Origin: Gyrodactylus bullatarudis
Taxonomy: Eukaryota; Platyhelminthes; Monogenea; Gyrodactylidea; Gyrodactylidae
Reading direction: 5' to 3'
NCBI GenBank assembly: GCA_012064415.1
Contig: SSNU01000168.1
Location: 140,349 to 156,963, forward strand
DNA: 16,615 nt
This document shows positions 9,027 through 16,615 of the stretch, in pieces. A program made the translations under genes and the position numbers. The notes under the pieces are model-generated. The model did not search any database and was not told the DNA's origin. It saw only the letters and a program-made list of their open reading frames with translations. Position 1 is the stretch's first letter. Each line of letters opens with the position of its first letter.

Positions 9027-10364
9027 CTAATTGGATGAAAATTTCAGTAAATTCCTTTATTTTAAGATTGATTTTCCTTGACTTGGTCTTGTTTAAGATA
9101 TCCTACAATATATACGTTTTTTGGTAAATTATATTATTGATTGAAAAAATAATTCCAATGTCCTAGCACTTTGTATATAACTAACAAGAGAGTCTATCGA
9201 TTAATCTGATATCTCTCACCACAAGTATTTAAGTGAAAGTGATTTTCATTGATTTTAAATTTCATTTGGTTCAAGTACAAAGTATAAACTTTTCAAAGTT
9301 ACTATAGAAATCAATTTTTACGCTTGTCATTTGTCACTCATTTGCAGAGTTGATAACACTTGAACTAAATTTTTTTGATTTATTGATAATTTCAAAACTA
9401 GATCAGTTTTTCACAATAAATTCAATTATTTTCGAAAAAATGCTTGACCCACTTATTTTTGAAGTTCTTTCATACGATAGGCTATCAGTAATCTTGTTGG
9501 AAATGCCTCAAAATGAATATTCAAAACTGTATTAAACGTATTTCATAGCTAAAATCTTTTATTGAATTGGCAAAAAGCCGTTCTGAAGGCTGAAATATCC
9601 AATGTCCTCAGAAGATGAAATTTGTTGCTAATTTAAACAACAAGGCCGCTTTAAATTACAAAAAAGCTATGCTGATAAAACTAGATAAAATAATACCTGA
9701 TACGTTGACAGAGGAAATGCGTGAAAGACTTTAAAAACTCTAGAATAAGAATTTTATTTACATTCGTCAGTCGATTTAATGCCAAATATGAAGAATATTG
9801 AAAGAAAAGTATCCTGATACTCATTAAGTATTACTCAACTCATGGTGATTCGATGATATAGATATCTATAATTGAAAGCAATTAATTTTATCATTCATCT
9901 GTCGTCTTAATAACATTCTATATAATAATGATAAGAAAATCTCTGAATTTTTACGTATAAACTAGAGATAACTAATTGCATCTCTTCTCTGTTAGTTTAA
10001 CGATGTTATAATTCCTCCCATAAAATTTGGACATTTTTTCAAACTGATTTACTTTAACGATAGATACATTGGTGAAGGAGGGCCAATAGAAAGAGATAAA
10101 TGAATCTTAATTTACGTATGATACAATATTGATATATGCATACCACTATTAGATCCAATTCTCATATTTTCTCTTGATAAATATTGTTTCTTTTGGGGTA
10201 GATATAATATCTAGATGAGTTAAATCAAACTTTTTATATTTAACCTTTCAGTTACGATAAGAGTAATGAATTTTGTTGTTAAAGATAGGCTCAGTATTCT
10301 AAATATGTCCAATAAACATTCGGCGACATGGGCTAATCCATTACGAAACGTTCCTGTGTGAAAT
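9027..10364. other. AT-rich stretch upstream of the receptor exons, no recognised gene
   Basis: About 1.3 kb, probably intron of the plus-strand receptor gene or DNA upstream of it. Two open blocks stand out weakly. One at 9343-9535 follows a good acceptor (CACTCATTTGCAG ending at 9342 or so). One at 9615-9734 is a 39-codon frame starting at ATG and rich in charged residues. I recognise neither peptide and neither ends in a donor of the phase needed to join the exon at 10938. Confidence 0.4.
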
Positions 10365-10568
10365 AAAGTTGGTTGATATGAAGTTAGGAATCTATGATTT
10401 TTACGAAAAACTCGATTTTTTCATCAAAATTTTGAATCAGTAAAAGATTTTTTGGAACCCATGTTGCTCACTTTTACGATTTGAAGAAAATAATTCTAAA
10501 AAAAATTATTTTATGGTCATTTTTCAAATTTTCGAACTTTGAACTCAAAATTTTCATTGATTTTAGAG
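10365..10568 (+). repeat. Interspersed repeat A, copy 4 (plus orientation)
   Basis: It begins AAAGTTGGTTGATATGAAG and continues TTTTTACGAAAAACTCGATTT, matching both the reversed A copies and the left end of the foldback element at 3271. Its inner end, GAACTCAAAATTTTCATTGATTTTAGAG, aligns with CTCAAAATTTTTATCGATTTTGATG at about 3479-3503. This links the A repeats to the foldback family as diverged single arms. It sits about 370 bases before the first recognised receptor exon. Confidence 0.65.
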
Positions 10569-10937
10569 TAGGAGTGTGGCAAAAAGATGGTTTTTAAGAT
10601 CAGAATTAGAAATCTAGTTAATCAGTTTTTTCAATACCAGAGTCAAACAGGTTTATTGAGCTAAATAAGATATTTGAATCTAACGAATTACTCTATGGAA
10701 TTCAGAATTTTAATACCATCTGGGATTAATCTAATCTCTTCTTTCTGTCCAACATTTCATTTCTGTGGCAGATCAAAATTTATGTTTTTTTATCCAGGAT
10801 ATTCTTTCAAATAAAATTTAAATTTAAATTTAATCAAAAAATCAAAATATGGATAAATATATTTATATAGGGATAAAAATTAATATTTTTTCCAAATTAA
10901 TCATAAAATTGATTAATCTTATCATTGATATTTGCAG

Positions 10938-11052
10938 TCGTCATTTTGGCCTTCCCACCACCCATCTTGAGACAAGTTATGCTGTTGGCACAGAAAAAGG
11001 GTTTCACTGATCGAAAAGATTACATGTTCATTTCGTTAAACTTTTTCGATAG
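10938..11052 (+). CDS. Receptor-type guanylate cyclase, ligand-binding domain exon (partial gene)
   Basis: A 115-base exon is bounded by an acceptor (GATATTTGCAG ending at 10937) and a strong donor (GTAAGTTG at 11053). After two bases completing a codon it encodes 37 residues: VILAFPPPILRQ, then VMLLAQKKGFTDRKDYMFIS, then LNFFD. A hydrophobic strand (VVILA-like), a helix of the 'alter the receptor, days later' type seen as ILRQVMLLAQKKG, and a D/NYMFI strand are the layout of the second lobe of ANF_receptor-type domains in membrane guanylate cyclases. The two trailing bases AG complete an arginine with the first base of the next exon. The upstream exon must end with one codon base; I did not find it. 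Other class of periplasmic-binding-fold receptor is possible, but the next exon favours guanylate cyclase. Confidence 0.68.
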
Positions 11053-11708
11053 GTAAGTTGTAGGTATGTATTTTTAATGAAATTCATATTTATATTGCTG
11101 AATATATATTTTTGGACTGCTGACCTGGAGTCATGCTGGAGTTAAGAACGAAGATTTGTTTTGGTGAATAAAGCTTTATTTTCTCTTCAGACCAAACACC
11201 GACTATCCATATATATTTTTATATGAAATAATATTGGGAACATTTAGATTTAGCATTGATTCACCAACATTTTTTCATTTATAAATATATATCGATAGTC
11301 GGTGTTTGGTCTGAAGAGAACCGACGAAAATAAAGGTTTATTCACCAAAACAAATCTTCGTTCTTTGTTCTTAACTCCAGCATGACTCCAGGTCAGCAGT
11401 CCAAAAATATCCTCGAGGAAATCAGGCAACTTGTGTCTTCTAATGAATATATATTTTTCGAATATTTTTAAAAAATAATCCCTGTGATATTTTCAATAAT
11501 TTCACAAAGACTTGCTGAATTTCCTTCGTTAATGATTCTGAGTTACAATAAAGAAGGAAAAATAAATTTTAGAGTTTAAAAACGTTTAGAATATTTCGAA
11601 ATTTTAAACTGTGTAGCGGAATGATAAAAAATGATTTGCAGTTTCAGTCTTTTTTCGCACAGGTCTTTTATACAAACATCATGAAAATAATAAAATTATA
11701 TTTTTTAG
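11053..11708 (+). other. Intron between the two receptor exons, hosting a hairpin element
   Basis: GT-AG intron of 656 bases with donor GTAAGTTG and acceptor TATATTTTTTAG. Splicing keeps the frame: ...FFD-R-RQDLERPW. Nearly half of it is occupied by an inverted-repeat element (11106-11410). The next intron starts at 11899 with the same donor octamer, GTAAGTTG. Confidence 0.68.
11106..11410. mobile_element. Foldback element D inside the receptor intron, near-perfect hairpin
   Basis: The left arm (11106-11238) and right arm (11262-11410) are inverted copies with a loop of about 23 bases. Both start ATATTTTTGGACTGCTGACC and share GGAGTCATGCTGGAGTTAAG, TTTGGTGAATAAA, and CTCTTCAGACCAAACACCGACTAT. 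Differences are few: a 7-base and an 8-base block (AACAAAG-like and CGTCGGTT) present only in the right arm, plus scattered substitutions. The copy at 16446 has the CGTCGGTT block, so the left arm here lost it. No coding capacity. The near identity of the arms suggests recent insertion or arm correction. Flanks show AT-rich ends (ATAT) but no clear duplication. Confidence 0.85.
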
Positions 11709-11898
11709 AAGACAAGATTTGGAAAGACCATGGCTAAATGTTTCTGCTTCGGATGAAGAAAATCAACGGGCCAAAGAGGCTTTTCGTAGTGTTCTCATCG
11801 TGACTTCTGATGATCATGAGAATATCGATTTTCTCAAATTTTCAAACAAAGTCACAGAAAATGCCAAAAAATTTTATGATAATTTAGATAAAAGTGTT
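11709..11898 (+). CDS. Receptor-type guanylate cyclase, ligand-binding domain exon (continued)
   Basis: A 190-base exon between acceptor TTTTTTAG (ending 11708) and donor GTAAGTTG (11899). One base finishes the arginine split with the previous exon, then 63 codons follow and end in phase 0. The peptide runs RQDLERPWLNVSASDEEN, QRAKEAFRSVLIVTSDD, then a lysine/asparagine-rich helix with FSNKVTENAKKFYDNL. The pattern 'RPW..., acidic DEEN, AKEAFRSVLIVT, then F...V...A..FY' is characteristic of the membrane guanylate cyclase / natriuretic-peptide receptor ectodomain just before the conserved 'FHDA' helix. That helix should be on the next exon, which I could not find between 11899 and the window end; it may lie beyond. 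An in-frame TGA follows the donor at once, so the block cannot simply read on. Confidence 0.72.
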
Positions 11899-12204
11899 GT
11901 AAGTTGATAAAAATATCATTCTCAAATGTCATCTTCTTAAATAATGCGTAAAAGAACTACATCTTTTTCTTGATACTTTCATTTGAGAACAAATAATTTT
12001 GATACATTTGAATTTTCAATTGACCTTCGATGTCTTGGGTCACCTAATTTTCCTCATCTTGCAGCATTTTAAGACTCAAGAAACATTTCTAACTTTCTAA
12101 GGTCTCAATATGAAGAATTCTATGCTGATGGTATTGAAAAACTACAAATTCTTTTGTTAAAAGATCTTTCTCAAGTTTTTTTATTCAGGCCAATTACTTA
12201 TATA

Positions 12205-12931
12205 TGTTACCGTGAGTCTGGGAAATCAGTGAGTGTCGGTAATTCACTAGTGTATGTTGGTAATCAGTGTGACTTTAGTGAATCTATCTAATGAGCCCTC
12301 ACTACCCAAACACACTGAGAAGGTCAGTGAATTGAAGGAAGTGTTTGTCTGAGGGATTAATTTTCGAAGGAAAATTATCAAGATACCGGCAAAATAAGAG
12401 AACAAAATTCTTACTTTCAAGATAGACGACAACTGTAAAATACAAATTCCAGACTTTGATAGAGGAAGGGGTCATTTCGAATCAATAATAATTATTATAA
12501 TTGATGTTGTAACTGAGAGTAACGAACAAGTGTATTTTCAAAGATCAAAATATTCATGGTACCGTGAATAAATTGGTAGCAACTAATGAATTAGATGTGT
12601 GTCAAAGAAGATGAGTGTTCATTAGGAGAGATCGATGCCAAATTTCCCCTTGGAAATGGACAGGGAATATTCAAATTTGATTGACTCAAATTGTAAAACC
12701 CTGACCTGTAAATGTGAAAAGAATCAAGTTTTATGTAACTCTTGATCATTTTCTTACTTATGGCAATAAATAAATATTTAATGCTTTAATTTTTTCTCAA
12801 AAAATTTAATCGATAAGTTGAGCTGTTGAATTCACTGACCTTTTCAGTGTGTTTGGGCTTATTAGCTAGATTCACTAAAGTCACACTGATTACCAACATA
12901 CACTCACTGATTTCCCAGACTCACGGTAACA
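12205..12931. mobile_element. Element E, 727-bp non-autonomous DNA element with long terminal inverted repeats
   Basis: The ends are inverted copies. The left starts TGTTACCGTGAGTCTGGGAA and the right ends with its complement at 12931. Arms share TCAGTGAGTGT, ATGTTGGTAATCAGTGTGACT, TTAGTGAATCTA, CAAACACACTGA and AAGGTCAGTGAATT; they cover about 12205-12335 and 12826-12931. The left arm has an extra block of about 17 bases (TCGGTAATTCACTAGTG, a partial internal duplication) and another near ATGAGCCCTC. Both ends are flanked by TATATA, a possible target duplication, although simple AT sequence makes that ambiguous. The interior (12336-12825) has no open frame of note, so any transposase must be supplied from elsewhere. 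It probably lies in the intron after the second receptor exon. Confidence 0.82.
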
Positions 12932-13744
12932 TATATATATTGAACTTTTTCTAACCATTAAAAAACAGTCGAATTTTTTTAATCGAGAATATAAATTTAT
13001 GAACGGTAGAAAAGTACCTAGAATTAGCTTCAACCTTAATAAGCAACTAGAAATTTGTCGCCAAATTGTAATTGAGAAGACCCCCTTTTTGATTTATAAA
13101 AAGATCTCGAGACGAATGATTCACGTACAAGCTATAAATTCAATTCATTTGAAAAAAAAAGAAAATTGAATTTGGCTCTATTGGCTTATATCTGTGTCTC
13201 GATTAACATGAAAAAAAGAAAACTTATCGATTCTTTCGTCAATAGGTGTAGATATGAAAAGGTGATGTTAATTTGTTTCTTAGTACAAATTTTAATTTTT
13301 TTAGCTCCAGAGATTATTATACTCTATCTTTTATTTGAAAATTGATTTTTATTTTTGATAATTATCTTGATAGATTAAAACCAAGGTTTCCATGGTATTC
13401 AACCCTTATGTTTGCATCTGAAAAAGATTTCTTCAATGGAAAAAGATAAAGCCTCATTCGTTTCTTGACTGAGAAAGTTGAATTGAGCAAAATAAATTCG
13501 AGTTTAATATCCTAATATGGAAGAAATTGGATTCTGTCTCATACCGACTTAAATTATGCATAAGCTAGACAATTTTCAGGAATGATTTTTGAACGTTATT
13601 CATAGATTTATACATCAAGATCTGAGAGAGGATCTACATTTGTACCTTAGCTATATAAAAATATCCATATATAAGATTTCCGAATGGTACTTTTTTGAGG
13701 AATTCACAAGATTCGCATTCTTTTCATCGAAAATCAGCTCAATT
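12932..13744. other. AT-rich non-coding stretch, probably intron
   Basis: About 0.8 kb after element E. No exon of the receptor gene is recognised. A short open run at about 13371-13450 is too brief and unlike known cyclase sequence. No repeats beyond simple A/T tracts. Confidence 0.4.
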
Positions 13745-13950
13745 TTCAACTCAAAGTTCAAAAAATGAGAATTTGGCGTTACTTCAAATTTGTCATAATT
13801 CTCTTTAAAAAACTTGATTTTTCAAAATGTTTTTCTTCATGTCATGGAAGGGGGAGGTCTCATGATCTAGATTTGATCAAACTTGAATTCTTGATGAAAA
13901 AATAGATAACTTTGTAAAAACCCTAAATTCCCATCCTTACATAAACTTGC
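13745..13950 (-). repeat. Interspersed repeat A, copy 3
   Basis: It matches 605-805 best: an AATTTGGCGTTAC block, a TTTTTCAAAATG-like block, ATGAT..AGATT..GATCAAACT, TTGATGAAAAAATAGA, and TTTGTAAAAACCCTAAATTCCCA. The outer terminus is more degraded than in copies 2 and 4. Single arm only. Confidence 0.6.
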
Positions 13951-16445
13951 TTTACTTACTAGTTTAGGTCATTGTGTGTAATAAGTTTCTTAATTAAAAA
14001 GATAGAGGTAGATGCTCAAATTTACGTCCAGCGTGAAAGTGATTGATTTAGGATTTCTGAAAATTTTCTTGTTTTTCTCGATCGGAAAAATTATGAAATG
14101 ATTAGTTATCATTTCTCCTCAATGAGAAGTCAGAGAATAATTTTTCTATAGTAAAGTTAGTTTCTTGAAAAAATATATTTCCTCTCTTGAGTAAATAATG
14201 ATCAGTTGGTCCATGTTTACTCTTCCTATCTCTACGCTAAAGCTTTATTTCTTGTGTCTCTCCATTCCATTGTAGTTCTTCGTCAATTCATTATTGCTAT
14301 TATTTCTCAAAACTAAAAGTATGTGCTCAAGTATGTATACAGTTGAGAATCTACAATTCGATTTGTTAGAATTAAGAAGAAATTTAATGAGATTTCTTTA
14401 TTTTATAAGATTTCAAGAGGAGAAACAATCTTCCTGAAATAAACAAGCGAATCTATCTGTCTCTCATCTTAGTTTTTTTTCATTTTGCTTAAATTCATGG
14501 ATGTCGAATTCTACAGGAAATTCCTTCAAAAAAAACAATTCATCTTCCCTATGCTCATCGAAATTTGAACTTCAAATATCATTTTCAATCTATCAGTTTA
14601 AACGTTTTGTTGCGAAGTTTAAGAAAACTGATTTAAGAGACATACTTTCTTGTTTCAGTGATACAAATCTTTCTAAAGACCTGTTATTCTCAAAATCTTG
14701 AAAAATCCTTGGGAGTAGAAAAATCCAATCAGAGAAATTTCAACAGAAAAAGATGAAATTTGCAAAAATCAATTTTTTACGATTTTCAACGCAAAATCTT
14801 TTATTTTGTACTTTGAGTTGGAACTTAAGGCTTTTGTTCAAATTTATAGTGATCAAGCGAATATCTTAGGATGACGAAAGCAAACTTTTGAGCACTTCAC
14901 ATCTAAGAAACAAGGAAGGGGGGTTCAGTTCTACCAGCTTTTGTTTTCATCCTTACAGAGTGTTTACAAAATACTAGGAAGTTCATAGGGGACATCGTTT
15001 TGAAAATAGCTCATTTAAACTTTTTAGTTTTCAAATTCAATTCTATTTCTAAATGTATTTTTGAATAAATAAATTTTACAGCATTGTGTAAGTTTGAAGA
15101 TAAGTTAACAAACTCATTGTGAGAAAAGAAATAAAATCCCTTATAAACTTGGTTTGGATGATTTTGAATGATTAACACTGATAAATAGAAATATATATTG
15201 CTTTAAAATCATTAGAGAAGAAGTTGTTAAACTCCAAGAAGGTATTCGGGATTATGTTATTTAATTTTTGTTGACAATTTTCATATCATGAGAAGCCCAG
15301 AAATCCCTAAAAAACATGATTAAATTACATTTCTCGGTTTTTTTAGTTCAAATGACAGTTTTATTTGTAATTTAGAAGCTGAAAAATTTGCATGATAATT
15401 CTGAATGATTACAAGTTTCATTGAATAAAATACTATTCTAAATTTTGGATTTGCAATTATGAATGATAAAAATGTCTGATTCAATAAAGCAATAATAATC
15501 TTAAAATTTGGATCAGAAAAATCAATTTATTCTCGCTTCTCTACCTTGTTTTTGATTGGCTTATCTGTTATGGAGTAATCAAAATGAACGAAATTTCCAT
15601 TCGAAAATTCTATTAATTTGAATTTTTCATATTCCGAGAAGATTTTCAAATATTGTTTGAAAGAAAATTCACAAATTTTTAATGAAACATGACAAAAGAA
15701 AGCGATAAACTCTCACTGATAAATTTAGCCAGGGGTTACATAGATGGAAAAAGATAATCTTGTGGTTTTTTAAAACAAATTCCAATGAAGTGTGTTGTTT
15801 TATGCCCCAGTTTTATTTCCTTATTATAATTGTAACTGTTTTTGCTTGAATTAACAAGAAAATCTATAATTTTATTCAAATTTAAAATTTTTATATTTCT
15901 CAAAGAATGACTATTGTTTCTAAACTCCTATCAGAAATGAATTCATTTACTTTAGGTGTGATACTGGTTGATAATAACCCCACAACTTTTATTGCCTATG
16001 AATATGTTTATGACTCTTGATATAAACTTCTTGAATTATAATTAATTCAGTTATATTTGGCATGCAAGGACTAAAGATTAGAGAACTCTTTCTTTAACAC
16101 TCAGACGCCTAAATACCAAGGCTATCAAGTACCCTAAACCAAAGATAACCTACTGAATCATTGCATTCGTGAGACAAACGAATTAATAAATTTTTTAACT
16201 GAGCTACTGTTAATTCCATGGAAAAGAGAGTGATGCCAATGGGTTCTAAGATGAACCAATTAGATTTAAATTCAACATTAAGTTACACTTATATCAACTT
16301 AAAATCTTAAAAATTTACCGATAAAGATATATTTTTTTCTATGAAAAAGTATAAAATTGAATATTTCTTATTCATACCACCAAGTAAGCGTGATATTACG
16401 AAATAAAATGGAAAAAAACATCGAAAACAATGATTTAATTTTTGA
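13951..16445. other. AT-rich non-coding stretch, no recognised exon
   Basis: About 2.5 kb. If the receptor gene continues downstream, this should be intron, but I recognised no ectodomain, transmembrane, kinase-like or cyclase exon on the plus strand. Short open blocks after CAG or TAG acceptors (for example near 14516 and 15956) give peptides I cannot place. No RNA gene or array is seen. Confidence 0.4.
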
Positions 16446-16615
16446 GCTTGCTGACTCGAAGTCATGCTAGTGTTAAGAACGAACGAAAGATTATTGGTGA
16501 ATAAAGCTTTATTTTCGTCGGTTCTCTTCAGACCAAACACCGACTTTAGATATATTTATATACATGCAAGATTAAGGAACATTATAAAATCTGACGAATA
16601 GCAATTAATCATCCA
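16446..16615. mobile_element. Foldback element D, second copy, running off the right edge
   Basis: This stretch matches the left arm and loop of the element at 11106-11410: GCTGAC..GGAGTCATGCT-like start, GTTAAGAACGAA, TTGGTGAATAAAGCTTTATT, TTCGTCGGTTCTCTTCAGAC, and CAAACACCGACT. It then continues into a loop-like region (GGAACATT...AAATCTG resembles GGAACATTTAGATTTAG). It retains the CGTCGGTT block missing from the left arm of the first copy. If the family structure holds, the opposite arm lies just beyond the window. Confidence 0.75.

Noticed and set aside
12073..12291. Stop-free run of about 72 codons after the second receptor exon, considered as the next exon
   Set aside because: Phase 0 joining from 11898 does not enter this frame without a stop, the peptide lacks the expected FHDA-like helix, and the last third is the end of element E.
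12247..12432. Minus-strand open frame in element E
   Set aside because: It lies across the inverted repeat arm and has no recognised motif.
14501..14701. Plus-strand 66-codon open frame after an acceptor-like CTACAG
   Set aside because: Serine, lysine and phenylalanine-rich noise without any cyclase-receptor pattern; length within chance.
16307..16540. Minus-strand 77-codon open frame
   Set aside because: Its start lies inside the arm of hairpin element D and the rest is low-complexity AT-rich sequence.
1..16615. CRISPR arrays, operons, phage genes or other prokaryotic systems
   Set aside because: No regular spaced repeats, no ribosome binding sites or dense gene runs; introns and eukaryotic transposons show this is animal DNA.

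Overview
This is about 16.6 kb of very AT-rich (roughly 70% A+T by eye) eukaryotic DNA. Exons are short, with GT-AG introns of hundreds of bases or more, and interspersed repeats dominate. The mix of a receptor-type guanylate cyclase gene, a Penelope-like retroelement, a piggyBac relic and several foldback (long inverted repeat) elements points to an invertebrate animal, most likely an arthropod. I cannot resolve it further. There is no sign of prokaryotic gene organisation.

Host gene: the only gene I recognise is on the plus strand. Two exons (10938-11052 and 11709-11898) are separated by a 656-base intron and join in frame. Together they encode about 101 residues resembling the extracellular ligand-binding domain (ANF_receptor type) of membrane guanylate cyclases / natriuretic-peptide receptors. 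I did not find the transmembrane, kinase-like or cyclase exons, nor the first exons. They are presumably outside the window or too short to recognise.

Mobile DNA, left to right: (i) 1-621, minus strand, an uninterrupted but 5'-truncated Penelope-like reverse transcriptase running off the left edge. (ii) A family of foldback elements with ends like CTAGTTGACATGAAG. It includes a complete 734-bp copy (3271-4004), a copy interrupted by piggyBac sequence (7202-8727), a terminal fragment (5709-5794), and four more diverged single-arm copies (605-805, 8843-9026, 10365-10568, 13745-13950). (iii) A dead piggyBac transposase (7818-8593) with three stops and a frameshift, followed by a recognisable piggyBac-type right end and a TTAA. 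(iv) A near-perfect hairpin of about 305 bp (11106-11410) inside the guanylate cyclase intron, with a second copy starting at 16446 and running off the right edge. (v) A 727-bp element with long terminal inverted repeats (12205-12931).

The remaining stretches (about 0.8-3.3 kb, 4.0-5.7 kb, 5.8-7.2 kb, 9.0-10.4 kb and 13.9-16.4 kb) look like AT-rich intron or intergenic DNA. They hold at most a few weak exon candidates. I found no convincing new multi-gene system. The most notable feature is the density of foldback elements in and around a receptor gene, with at least one long hairpin sitting in a transcribed intron.
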